DNA from: Geothermovivens sp964644845
GTDB taxonomy: Bacteria > Zhuqueibacterota > Zhuqueibacteria > Oleimicrobiales > Geothermoviventaceae
Assembly (NCBI GenBank): GCA_964644845.1
Contig: CAZXXS010000038.1
Location: 1-64,000, forward strand
Reading direction: 5' to 3'
DNA: 64,000 nt
Position numbers and translations under genes: made by a program
Notes under the pieces: model-generated
What the model saw: the letters and a program-made list of their open reading frames with translations, nothing else
Told to the model about the DNA's origin: nothing
Database searches by the model: none
Part shown: in pieces, positions 8,723 through 16,865 of the stretch
Numbering within the stretch: position 1 is the stretch's first letter
How the letters are laid out: every line of letters begins with the position of its first letter

Positions 8723-9783
8723 TTCTTCGAAGCCCCTGCCGTAACCAATCTTGTGCGCCATTCCTTGCCCAGTTTGCGTCGTTCCGGAATCAACATTTCG
8801 ACCAGAAGCAACACCAGGGCAAGCGCCAGGAGGATCTGGTAGCGATCCTCAAACTGGGTAAAACGAACCGAGCCGAGCTGTTTCTTCTCCATTCCCGAAA
8901 TGGCGGCGAAGATGCGTTGCAACTCGTTTTCACCGCCGGTGGCCCGGAAGTACTTGCCGCCCGTCTCGAGGGCAATCTTCTGCAGCGTCACCTCATCCAG
9001 TTTCGAAAGGACAATCTCCTCGCTGCCGTCCGGGCGGCGAATCTTTTTGAAGCCAATCCGTCGACCCTGTTCGTCAAAAATGGGAATCGGCACACCCTGA
9101 GGTTCGCCGACGCCGATCGTGTAAATGACCACGCCCTGTTGCGCAGCTTCTTTCGCCGCTTCTACCGGTTTGCCCTCGTGGTCCTCACCGTCCGTAATCA
9201 AGATGAGCACCTTGTGCTTCCGCTCCCGCTGATCGAAAGCCTTCAGCGACGTCCGAATTGCCTCCGCGATCGCCGTTCCCTGGTCGCGAATCAGGTCGGG
9301 ACTCAGGATGTCCACAAACATGCGGGCAGCGCCGTAGTCCAGCGTCAGTGGGCACTGCAGAAACGCCGATCCGGCAAACGCTACGATGCCGATTCGGTCC
9401 CCTTCAAGGTGATCGATGAAGTTTTTCAGCTCGTGCTTCGCCTTCTCCAGACGGTTGGGTTTGATGTCCTCGGCCAGCATCGACCGGCTGACGTCCACGG
9501 CCACAACAATGTCCAGCCCTTCGCGCTTCACTTCTTCCAACCGAGTACCTACCTGTGGTCGCGCCAAGGCGAGAATCATCAACGAAATCGCCGCGACTAC
9601 CAGCGCCGCTTTCAAGCGCTGTCGCGGCCGACTGACCGAAGCCGCCAGAATCTGCACCAGTTCAATGCGTCCAAAACGCTCCATCGCCCGGCGCTTCCAG
9701 CGGAACACCGCGGCGTAGAACACAACCAGTGCCGGTACAAGCAACAAGAGGTACAGAGCCTGTGGGTTCGCAAATCGCAGCAT
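8719..9783 (-). CDS. batB: BatB: membrane-anchored VWA domain protein
   Basis: 354 residues: two N-terminal membrane helices (~8-27 and 60-76), a VWA domain (~90-275) with intact MIDAS residues (DVSRS, later TDGEDHEG), and a C-terminal helix (~312-328) ending RRKLGKEWR. VWA domains bind Mg2+ and protein ligands; BatA/BatB pairs act with MoxR-type ATPases at the inner membrane. An insert (~residues 230-260) after YTIGVGE adds GFKKIRRPDGSEEIV. It lies 25 bases after batA and overlaps batC by 4 bases. Confidence 0.9.
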   Translation of the reverse strand: MLRFANPQALYLLLLVPALVVFYAAVFRWKRRAMERFGRIELVQILAASVSRPRQRLKAALVVAAISLMILALARPQVGTRLEEVKREGLDIVVAVDVSRSMLAEDIKPNRLEKAKHELKNFIDHLEGDRIGIVAFAGSAFLQCPLTLDYGAARMFVDILSPDLIRDQGTAIAEAIRTSLKAFDQRERKHKVLILITDGEDHEGKPVEAAKEAAQQGVVIYTIGVGEPQGVPIPIFDEQGRRIGFKKIRRPDGSEEIVLSKLDEVTLQKIALETGGKYFRATGGENELQRIFAAISGMEKKQLGSVRFTQFEDRYQILLALALVLLLVEMLIPERRKLGKEWRTRLVTAGASKK

Positions 9784-9808
9784 GTGAATCCGTTTGCCTC
9801 AGAGAAAA

Positions 9809-10801
9809 CTACGGAAGTTTCCGAAAACGCGTGTTCGCCAGCACGATCTCGAGCAAAAGGATGGCAAACGCTGGTAGTAAGAAACGCACAAACAGCTCCT
9901 TGTAGCGCACGTAGTGTTTGATTTCGATTTTGGTCTTCTCGAGCTTGCCAATTTCGTCGAAAATGCGCTCCAGGGCGGCCGTGTCCGTGGCCCGGAAGTA
10001 GCGCCCACCCGTCTCCCTCGCGATTTCCCGCAGCAGGTCCTCGTCGATTTCTACTGGCATGCTCACGTAGCGGCGCCCGAAAAACGGGTCGTCCACAGGG
10101 TAGAGAGCATTCCCTCTGGTTCCAACGCCGATCGTGTAGATCCGCACACCCAGCGCCTTGGCAATTCGCGCCGCCGTGATCGGGTCCACTTCACCGGCGT
10201 TGTTGCGACCGTCGGTGAGCAGAATGATCACCTTGCTCTTGGCCGTGCTGTAGCGAAGTCGGTTCACAGCGTTGGCAATGCCCAAACCAATCGCCGTGCC
10301 GTCTTTCACCAAACCGACGTCCACCTGCTTCAGAAAGTGCAGCAGAATGCCGTAATCCAGCGTTAGTGGGCACTGGGTGTAGCTTTCGGCCGCGAAAACC
10401 ACCAATCCAATTCGGTCAGAAGTTCGGCCCTTGATGAAGCGTGCTGCCACCTCTTTGGCCGCCTCAATCCGATTCTTAGGCTTGAAATCGACCGCCCGCA
10501 TGCTGCCCGAAATGTCGAGGGCAATCACAATGTCGATGCCCTCTGTGTTGATCTGCTCCTCCGTGCGACCAGACTGCGGTCGCGCCAAGCCAAGCACGAG
10601 CAGCACAACCACCAGCACTCGCATGCCGAACAGCAGGTGCTTCGCCCAGCCGATCTGGGCACGTTTTACTTTCTTGACAGCCTCTACGTTGCTGTAGCGA
10701 AGCGTAGCCCCAGCCTGGCTTCCCTTCCGAAGATGCCAGTAAACCATCGGTGGAACAAGCAACAAAAGCAGTAAGAACCAGGGGTGCGCAAACTGCAACA
10801 C
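9809..10801 (-). CDS. batA: BatA: membrane-anchored VWA domain protein
   Basis: 330 residues with the same plan as BatB: N-terminal helix LLLLLLVPPMVYW, second helix ~57-77, VWA domain with MIDAS DISGSM and TDGRNNAG, and a C-terminal helix before a basic end. Start codon is GTG at 10801, two bases after the preceding stop, with GGAG further upstream. The two VWA proteins probably form the BatAB heterocomplex acted on by the MoxR ATPase encoded at 13704-14693. Confidence 0.9.
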   Translation of the reverse strand: MLQFAHPWFLLLLLLVPPMVYWHLRKGSQAGATLRYSNVEAVKKVKRAQIGWAKHLLFGMRVLVVVLLVLGLARPQSGRTEEQINTEGIDIVIALDISGSMRAVDFKPKNRIEAAKEVAARFIKGRTSDRIGLVVFAAESYTQCPLTLDYGILLHFLKQVDVGLVKDGTAIGLGIANAVNRLRYSTAKSKVIILLTDGRNNAGEVDPITAARIAKALGVRIYTIGVGTRGNALYPVDDPFFGRRYVSMPVEIDEDLLREIARETGGRYFRATDTAALERIFDEIGKLEKTKIEIKHYVRYKELFVRFLLPAFAILLLEIVLANTRFRKLP

Positions 10802-10803
10802 GG

Positions 10804-11835
10804 CTACGTCATCTCCTTCTCGCTCGCCGCCCCGGACTCTTCCTGTTGTCCTGGCGACACGGCTTCGGCCTTCTCTTCCGATTCGCCGGACGGACCTTCC
10901 TCCTGCTGCACCTCTACGGGCTGCGTGGACCTGACGAAGGTGTAAGCCCGGTCGACTGTGGCGTCAATTTCCTCCTTCGTCGGTACGTACTTGGCGAACT
11001 TCACCAGGTCGCAATCTTCCAGGAAAACCCGCAAAGTTTCGCGCTCGTTGTCGTCAAGAACACCGTCACGCAGCGAATCCAGGATTTCACTGGTCGTCAT
11101 GTCCAGCGCGGGCACGCCAAAGCGCCCCTCCACGTAGCGGCGGATGATTTCCGAAATCCGAATGTGGAACAACTTGATCTCGCCGCGTTCCAGCAGGTCC
11201 GAGTGGAAAAGCCGGTCCAGTTCCTCGAGTGCGATCTCGTGCGCGGGACGCGGCGGCTCCCGCCGCGCAGGAAACAGGGCTTCGCCCTGACGCCGTTTTC
11301 GCACAAAGTAAAAGCCGAACACACCAGCCGCTACGCCAACCAGTACCAACAAGGCAATCCAGACCACACGCATCCAGTCGAACGGAATGCTGAGCGGAGG
11401 CTTGATGTCCCGAATGTCGCCAGCCTCGTCCGGGTTCAAGCTCGCCACGTGAATTTTGATCGGTTGAGACCGCAGTTCGTGCCAGACCGTGTCTGGTGGC
11501 GTCCGGTACTCGATCGTGACCGGTGGAATTACGAAATCGCCGGTGTCGAAGGTTGAAATCAGGTAGTCCACCCGTTCGACGATTTTCCCGTCCTTTTTGG
11601 TCGGCTTACGAACGTTGAAATCTCGAATTTCAAAGCCGCCCAAGTTGGCGCCAAGACTCGGCAACCTCACCTGTGTCGACTCATCCCGGGCCACGATGAT
11701 CGAGTACGTGACCACGTCGCCAATTCGCATCGTGGTCGTGTCTACGCGGCTTTCAAGCGTGACACCGGCACGTCCCGCCGACGTTCCCAGCAGGACCAGC
11801 CCCAGAGTGATGATTGTTGCCCAGACGCTCCTCAC
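10804..11835 (-). CDS. BatD-like periplasmic/membrane protein
   Basis: 343 residues: signal peptide (to ~23, SAGRAG), one Ig-like domain (VTLESRVDTTTMRIGDVVTYSI), a membrane helix ~160-180, and a cytosolic helical domain (ISEIIRRYVEGRFGVPALDMTTSEIL...FLEDCDLVKFAKY) that matches the BatD C-terminus. It ends in an acidic Gln/Glu-rich tail. The domain order resembles DUF4381-type Bat-cluster proteins. Its ATG overlaps the previous stop (ATGA), and the BatA start follows its own stop by two bases, so it is tightly embedded in the operon. Confidence 0.75.
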   Translation of the reverse strand: MRSVWATIITLGLVLLGTSAGRAGVTLESRVDTTTMRIGDVVTYSIIVARDESTQVRLPSLGANLGGFEIRDFNVRKPTKKDGKIVERVDYLISTFDTGDFVIPPVTIEYRTPPDTVWHELRSQPIKIHVASLNPDEAGDIRDIKPPLSIPFDWMRVVWIALLVLVGVAAGVFGFYFVRKRRQGEALFPARREPPRPAHEIALEELDRLFHSDLLERGEIKLFHIRISEIIRRYVEGRFGVPALDMTTSEILDSLRDGVLDDNERETLRVFLEDCDLVKFAKYVPTKEEIDATVDRAYTFVRSTQPVEVQQEEGPSGESEEKAEAVSPGQQEESGAASEKEMT

Positions 11836-12779
11836 TGCACCTTCGACTCGTAGATTTCCACACCTTCAGCCTGCATCAGCCGATCAACGAGCTCCTGGTA
11901 GCGCTCGATCATCTTCTGCTGCATGTAATCTCGCAACACCTGTTGACGAACCTCCGAAAACGGTTTTTCCCGAACGGTCTTACCGTTTTTGTCTTTCTCC
12001 GCGTAGCGGTCCTTGTTGGCCTTGTAGTAGGTCTCCAGATCGCTCTCGCTCGGCTGCGGCAACTGGCTGGCAATTTCCTTCTCGATCAACTTCTGAACCA
12101 TCAGCTGCTTCTTCGCCTGGAATGCACCCTCAATCACGTCCTTGTCCCTGTCCAGGCCCTGACGCTTGGCGTCGTTGTACAGCAGCTCCGTGGCAATGTA
12201 CTCGCGCAGGAAATTTAGCTTGTCCTGCCTGGTGCGAATGTCCTGCCGCATGCTCGGCGGCAGGCGGTTGATTTCAAAATCTAAATCGCCTTGAGTGATC
12301 TCGCGGTTCCCAATTCGGGCAATCACCGCTCCCGGCCGTCTCTTCGGAACCTGCGACGTGTCGAGACTCGTCGTCTCCACCAGTGCCTGCTTTGCGTCAG
12401 CAGAACGCTGCAGGCGCTCCAGACAGGCCACAATCTGTTTGTTGGCTTCGTCCACCAGGCCGCTCTCCGGGTACAGGCGCTTGATCTTGATGTAGTAGGC
12501 CAAGGCGTTTTCGTAGTCGTGAAGGCGGTCGAAGTAGATGCTCGCGATCTGGAAATTGATGTTGGCCTGTTCCCGAGGATCGAGGTCGTACATGTTCAGG
12601 TACTGGCGGTAGGCATCTACGGCCTGGGTGTAAAGCTCGCGGTTGTACAGATCGTTGGCGTAGGCGCGCCACTCGCTTTTGGGGATGGTGGGCGCCTTCT
12701 TGCCACAACCGCCCGTGAGCACAAGCAGCGTGCTCAATGCCATCAGGGCTGTCAGAACTTTCTTCGCATGCTTTGTCAT
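11832..12779 (-). CDS. TPR lipoprotein with SurA-N-like chaperone domain
   Basis: 315 residues: lipoprotein signal with lipobox TGGC (Cys ~25), TPR-like repeats (~35-125; YTQAVDAYRQYLNMYD, YENALAYYIKIKRLYPES), then a segment typical of SurA/PpiD/PrsA N-terminal domains (VIARIGNREITQGDLDFEINRLP...) with the matching C-terminal helix (DLETYYKANKDRY...). No parvulin PPIase domain lies between, so it would be a chaperone without isomerase activity. The combination is unusual, and its place between the DUF58 gene and the BatD-like gene suggests it serves the Bat complex. Confidence 0.7.
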   Translation of the reverse strand: MTKHAKKVLTALMALSTLLVLTGGCGKKAPTIPKSEWRAYANDLYNRELYTQAVDAYRQYLNMYDLDPREQANINFQIASIYFDRLHDYENALAYYIKIKRLYPESGLVDEANKQIVACLERLQRSADAKQALVETTSLDTSQVPKRRPGAVIARIGNREITQGDLDFEINRLPPSMRQDIRTRQDKLNFLREYIATELLYNDAKRQGLDRDKDVIEGAFQAKKQLMVQKLIEKEIASQLPQPSESDLETYYKANKDRYAEKDKNGKTVREKPFSEVRQQVLRDYMQQKMIERYQELVDRLMQAEGVEIYESKVQ

Positions 12780-12785
12780 GGCACG

Positions 12786-13679
12786 TTACCGAAGTCGTTT
12801 GGCTCTCATGCGGAAAAAGCGCACCAGCGGCTGCACGTAGGACTGGTCCGTCCTCAGCGCGACGTGATCCACCCCGAGCGTGCGAAACATGCGGTTGCGC
12901 TCCTCAACCGTCCGGTTGGCGACCTCTCCAAACTCGCGGCGAAAAAGCTCATCCGTTGTGTCAACGAGCACCGTCTCGCCCGTCTCCAGGTCCTCCAGCT
13001 CCACCAAACCTACATTTGGCATTTCAACCTCACGCGGATCCGTAAGAGAAAATGCCACCAGGTCATGACGGCGGTTTGCGATTTTCAGGGCTTTCCGAAA
13101 CTCAGGGTTCTCGTACGGCTCACCGAGGAAATCCGACAGGAAGAAGACCACCGCCCGGCGTCGGGTCACACGCCCCAGGTACTCCAGCGCAGCGCGGGGA
13201 TCCGTGCCCCGCCCCTCCGGTTCGTGGTACAACACCTCCCGGATCACCCTCAGCACGTGGCTCTTCCCCTTCTTGGGTGGCACGAACTTCTCGATCCGGT
13301 CGGTGAAAATGATGAGGCCAACCTTGTCGTTGTTCTTGATGGCCGAGAGCGCCAGCAGCGCGCAGATTTCCGCCGCAATGTCGACTTTGAAGGGGCCGAG
13401 TGCGCCGAATTCCTCCGTACCGCTGGCGTCGACCAGCAGCATCACGGTGAGCTCGCGTTCTTCCTCGAAAACCTTAACGTACGGATGCCCCATCCGCGCG
13501 GTCACGTTCCAGTCAATGGTGCGAATGTCGTCACCGATCTGGTACTCACGGACCTCGGCGAACTCCATGCCGCGACCTTTGAACACGGAGTGGTACTCGC
13601 CACTAAACACGTCGTTCACGAGACCGCGTGTGCTGATCTCAATTTGCCGAACTTTTTTGAGGATTTCCTTTGGAACCAT
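12786..13679 (-). CDS. DUF58 (VWA-like) protein of the MoxR cluster
   Basis: 297 residues, soluble. The DUF58 signature is clear: FKGRGMEFAEVREY, then DDIRTIDWNVTAR, then a degenerate VWA core (VMLLVDASGT) and RRRAVVFFLSDF. DUF58 proteins are constant partners of MoxR AAA ATPases and probably link them to VWA targets. It lies 24 bases after moxR and 6 before the next gene, so it is certainly co-transcribed. Confidence 0.9.
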   Translation of the reverse strand: MVPKEILKKVRQIEISTRGLVNDVFSGEYHSVFKGRGMEFAEVREYQIGDDIRTIDWNVTARMGHPYVKVFEEERELTVMLLVDASGTEEFGALGPFKVDIAAEICALLALSAIKNNDKVGLIIFTDRIEKFVPPKKGKSHVLRVIREVLYHEPEGRGTDPRAALEYLGRVTRRRAVVFFLSDFLGEPYENPEFRKALKIANRRHDLVAFSLTDPREVEMPNVGLVELEDLETGETVLVDTTDELFRREFGEVANRTVEERNRMFRTLGVDHVALRTDQSYVQPLVRFFRMRAKRLR

Positions 13680-13703
13680 CTTGTTGCGCCGCCACTCGCC
13701 CGG

Positions 13704-14693
13704 TTACGGCGTTTCGATGCTGTTGATGACCCTCCGCACCAGGTCTTCCGAAGTCATTTCCTCGGCTTCGGCCTCAAACGTCGGGATCACGCGGTGCCGC
13801 AAGACATCCAGCGCAATCGTCTTCACATCTTCCGGCGTCACGTAACCGCGACGGCGCAAGAAGGCGTGCGCTTTTGAGGCCAGCGTCAGGTAAATGGACG
13901 CACGTGGACTGGCGCCGTACTGAATCAGCTCCTCCAGCTCTTCCAGCCCGTAGTCGCGCGGCTGCCGCGTTGCAAAAACGATGTCCACAATGTAGCGCTC
14001 AATCTTCTCGTCCATGTACACGTCGTGCACAACCTCGCGTGCCCGGATGATTTCCTCCGGTGTCACCACCGGCTCAGGCTGGGGGATCTCTTTCTTGGTC
14101 ATCCGCCGGAGGATTTCCAGCTCCTCCTCCTTGGAGGGGTAACCAATTGACAACTTCAGCATGAAACGGTCGACCTGCGCCTCCGGCAGCGGGTAGGTCC
14201 CCTCCTGCTCAATGGGGTTCTGCGTGGCCAGCACCAAAAACGGGTCGTCGAGTGAGAAGGTTTCCTCACCGATTGTCACCTGCCGTTCCTGCATGGCTTC
14301 CAGCAGTGCCGACTGCACCTTGGCCGGCGCCCGGTTGATTTCGTCTGCCAGAATCAAATTGGCGAAAATCGGCCCTTTCTTGGTCGTGAATTTGCCGTCG
14401 TGCTGGTCGTACACAAGCGTGCCGATCAGGTCAGCAGGCAGCAGGTCCGGCGTGAACTGAATGCGCTGGAACTTGGTCTGGATGGTCGTCGAAAGTGTGC
14501 GCACCGCCAGTGTCTTCGCCAACCCGGGCACACCTTCCAGCAAAATGTGTCCGTTGGCCAGAAGCCCGATCAGAAGGCGCTCTACCATGTAGCGCTGGCC
14601 GACGATGACCTTGCTTACTTCCGCCTGAATCTTGTCAACGAAGGCGCTTTCCTGCCTGATCCGTTCGTGAATCGCCTGAATGTCTACGCTCAT
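13704..14693 (-). CDS. moxR: MoxR-family AAA+ ATPase
   Basis: 329 residues. Walker A is GVPGLAKT, Walker B LILADEINR, with the MoxR pattern around VLATQNPIEQEGTYPLPEAQVDRF and the C-terminal lid including GASPRASIYL. MoxR ATPases act as chaperones that insert cofactors or remodel VWA-containing complexes. ATG 14693 has GGGAGG four bases upstream. It is the first gene of the tight part of the bat operon; a 209-base gap separates it from the gene at 14903. Confidence 0.93.
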   Translation of the reverse strand: MSVDIQAIHERIRQESAFVDKIQAEVSKVIVGQRYMVERLLIGLLANGHILLEGVPGLAKTLAVRTLSTTIQTKFQRIQFTPDLLPADLIGTLVYDQHDGKFTTKKGPIFANLILADEINRAPAKVQSALLEAMQERQVTIGEETFSLDDPFLVLATQNPIEQEGTYPLPEAQVDRFMLKLSIGYPSKEEELEILRRMTKKEIPQPEPVVTPEEIIRAREVVHDVYMDEKIERYIVDIVFATRQPRDYGLEELEELIQYGASPRASIYLTLASKAHAFLRRRGYVTPEDVKTIALDVLRHRVIPTFEAEAEEMTSEDLVRRVINSIETP

Positions 14694-14902
14694 TCCGCCT
14701 CCCGAACAAACACTCTGTCGTTAACGAACCCGTTTGGGATCACGTCGCTTGACCAACCCGCCCTGAGTTTCTCAGTAAATCCGTTCCTCAACGCCCGCTG
14801 GAATCTGAACGCCAACCCAAGGCTCTCACTTGCGGCCGCCGCTCTACCTCAGCGAAGCTCCGGCTTCAAAGCCCACCGCCTTGCGGCACTCCGGTGAACC
14901 TA

Positions 14903-15841
14903 CTACGTCGTCGATTCCGGCCTTTCAGCTGGCCGAACCAGCCAGAGTTCCACAATTCCGTACAGACGTTCGAACTCGGCCCGGTCCCCGCTGGATCCGC
15001 TGAATTTCACGCGGTCGCAGGTACGGAGCACCTCCTCCACCTGGGAAATCAGGCGGTCGTCCAAGGTCTTCTCGCGCAGCGAAGCCAGCAGCTCATCCGT
15101 CGTTAGCTCAAGGCCCGGCAGCTTGAACTTCTCGCCGAGGTAGCGACGCGCCAGACGAGACAGATCCGCGTACGCCCGAGGCAAGGGCAAGTCCGGCCTG
15201 TGCACGTCAACCGTCTGGCGCAGATCCTCCAGGACTTTCTCCTCGAGCGAGACCTCCGGGGCAGCCGGTTCCTCTGGCTCGCGACTGCGTCGGCGCAACA
15301 CTGTCCACCCCACAACCCCACCGGCGGCAACCAGCGCCACGACCACGACCAAACCCAACCACCACTGTGACCTCTGCCCGGGTTCCGGCACCGGATCGGT
15401 CGCTTCCACCTGAAGTCGCTGGGTCACAAGACGGTACGATTTGCCCGTTACCGTGTCCGTGTACAGAACGGCCATGCCCTCTACGTAGCCCATCCCGAGC
15501 TCTTGCGGCTGCAAGTCGTACGTGTACTCCTTCACAGCCACCGGCCGACCGTTCTGCGTGTCCACTCGGTTCGCACTTCCCGTACCCACGATCTTCAAAT
15601 TCCGGACGACCGGATCCTCGATCTCAGCCACTTCGTACCGGTCCAGCGCGCCCTGCCAGCGCAACGTGATTGTAAGCCGGACCGTTCGGTTCAGGGGAAC
15701 CCGCGTTTTGTTCAGCGTGGCCGTCAGACGAATCTCAGGCGCCGAAAGCGAGTCCGCTTTGGCTTGTCCTCTGGCTCCCGATGGCAGCCACAGGGCTACC
15801 AGCAGCAAAACAAAGCACCTCTCCACGCGCAAGCGAAACAC
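14903..15841 (-). CDS. Third BatD-like protein (Ig domain, membrane helix, BatD C-domain)
   Basis: 312 residues when started at GTG 15841, which has CTGGAGG ten bases upstream and opens a good signal peptide (FRLRVERCFVLLLVALWLPSGARGQ). It has one Ig-like domain (IRLTATLNKTRVPLNRTVRL), a membrane helix ~190-210, then the BatD-type C-terminal helical domain (LSRLARRYLGEKFKLPGLELTTDELL...LRTCDRVKFSG). The longer open frame upstream starts at another GTG without a ribosome site. It precedes moxR on the same strand and is probably transcribed with it. Confidence 0.72.
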   Translation of the reverse strand: MFRLRVERCFVLLLVALWLPSGARGQAKADSLSAPEIRLTATLNKTRVPLNRTVRLTITLRWQGALDRYEVAEIEDPVVRNLKIVGTGSANRVDTQNGRPVAVKEYTYDLQPQELGMGYVEGMAVLYTDTVTGKSYRLVTQRLQVEATDPVPEPGQRSQWWLGLVVVVALVAAGGVVGWTVLRRRSREPEEPAAPEVSLEEKVLEDLRQTVDVHRPDLPLPRAYADLSRLARRYLGEKFKLPGLELTTDELLASLREKTLDDRLISQVEEVLRTCDRVKFSGSSGDRAEFERLYGIVELWLVRPAERPESTT

Positions 15842-16018
15842 GCTCAGAGTTCCTCCAGAGGTTCGACGCAACGAACTGTAGTGGAAACGACCGTAGGACC
15901 ACAGGTGTGCGCGCTCGACACACACCTCTGATCTCGCTCAGCGAGCACATCTGCCAGGCAGCACAGCTCGGTACTTTTGTTCAGGACTGGAATTGCATTC
16001 AGGTCAGGCTTCGTGGCT

Positions 16019-16561
16019 TCAGCGCCCCCCACCCGAAGAGGTTGGACTCGCGTCGCCGGATTCTGTGTTCCCCTCCTGGAAAATGTCCAGATCGGTGACG
16101 TCTTTGCCCAGGTACTTGAGTTCGAATTTAACCGACGCCGCCAGTTCGTGGTTGGGAAATTTCTTCAGAAACGTGTTGTAGGCTTCGCGGGCTTTGTCCA
16201 GATCTTTGATGTCATTCGCGTAGTGGTAGCCAATCATGAAGTAGGCTTGGGCGAGACGGGGACTGTTCGGGTACTTCTCAATCAGGCGCTTGTACGCACC
16301 GACAGCTTTCTGGTAGTCGTGCAGATTGTTAGCGTAAATCAGACCGAGCCTGTAGAGCGCCTCCTCGCCGTGTTTGCCCTGCGGGTAGCGCTTCACCAGA
16401 GCTTCGTAGGTCTTGGCGGCTTCCTTGAACTGTTCCTTGGATTCTTGAGCTTTGGCGAGGCCGAGTAACTGCTCCTCGGTCATCTTGCTCGTTTTGGAAC
16501 ATGAAATGATGAAGCCCATCAACAAGCTTGCGGTCACAAGCAGGGGTACAAGTGATTTCAT
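16019..16561 (-). CDS. TPR lipoprotein (YbgF/BamD-like repeats)
   Basis: 180 residues: lipoprotein signal MKSLVPLLVTASLLMGFIISC, then three or four TPR units of the YbgF/BamD kind (KEAAKTYEALVKRYPQGKHGEEALYRLG and similar), ending in a Ser/Gly tail. Such proteins act as periplasmic scaffolds for outer-membrane assembly or cell division; which one cannot be told here. ATG 16561 has GGAGG five bases upstream and supersedes a frame 12 codons longer. Confidence 0.75.
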   Translation of the reverse strand: MKSLVPLLVTASLLMGFIISCSKTSKMTEEQLLGLAKAQESKEQFKEAAKTYEALVKRYPQGKHGEEALYRLGLIYANNLHDYQKAVGAYKRLIEKYPNSPRLAQAYFMIGYHYANDIKDLDKAREAYNTFLKKFPNHELAASVKFELKYLGKDVTDLDIFQEGNTESGDASPTSSGGGR

Positions 16562-16865
16562 CGACGCCTCCTTCGCGAACCTCCCAGAACAGCCCAATCT
16601 CTTTGCACCGCTTTACCCACCCACGGCGCACAGCACCACGTGCGCCGAAATCATCACTCTTTAAATTCAGCAACTGGTGGAAGGTTTCCTGCAAAATTTG
16701 CCCGTTGCGGCAGCTTCGGCCGCAACCACGCGCCGCCAGGGCCGTTTTCGAACACCCGGGCGGCACGTTTCGAAAAGTCGACAGGTCGACCAACACGCTA
16801 CCCCCGTTCAAATTGGCGAAACACCTCACCAAGCATCAGCCGACGCACACCCCGAAGTCAAACTG
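16562..16865. other. Intergenic region with several inverted repeats
   Basis: This 304-base gap follows the dnaK stop. It holds GTTGCGGC-N7-GCCGCAAC (16704-16726), TTTTCGAA-N16-TTCGAAAA (16745-16776) and two GTCGAC palindromes two bases apart (16777-16790). The first may terminate dnaK. The promoter of the TPR lipoprotein should also lie here but is not evident. Confidence 0.5.
16704..16726 (-). terminator. Possible dnaK terminator hairpin
   Basis: An 8-bp perfect stem with a 7-base loop lies about 140 bases after the dnaK stop. On the minus strand it is followed by GGGCAAATTTTGC rather than an immediate T-run, so termination is uncertain. Confidence 0.35.

Noticed and set aside
7820..8842. 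Long Leu-rich open frame (340 codons) on the plus strand
   Set aside because: It is the antisense of the Gln-rich tail and TPRs of batC; poly-Gln codons read as poly-Leu backwards.
12291..13877. 528-codon open frame on the plus strand
   Set aside because: Antisense to the SurA-N-like, DUF58 and moxR genes, which have clear families and ribosome sites.
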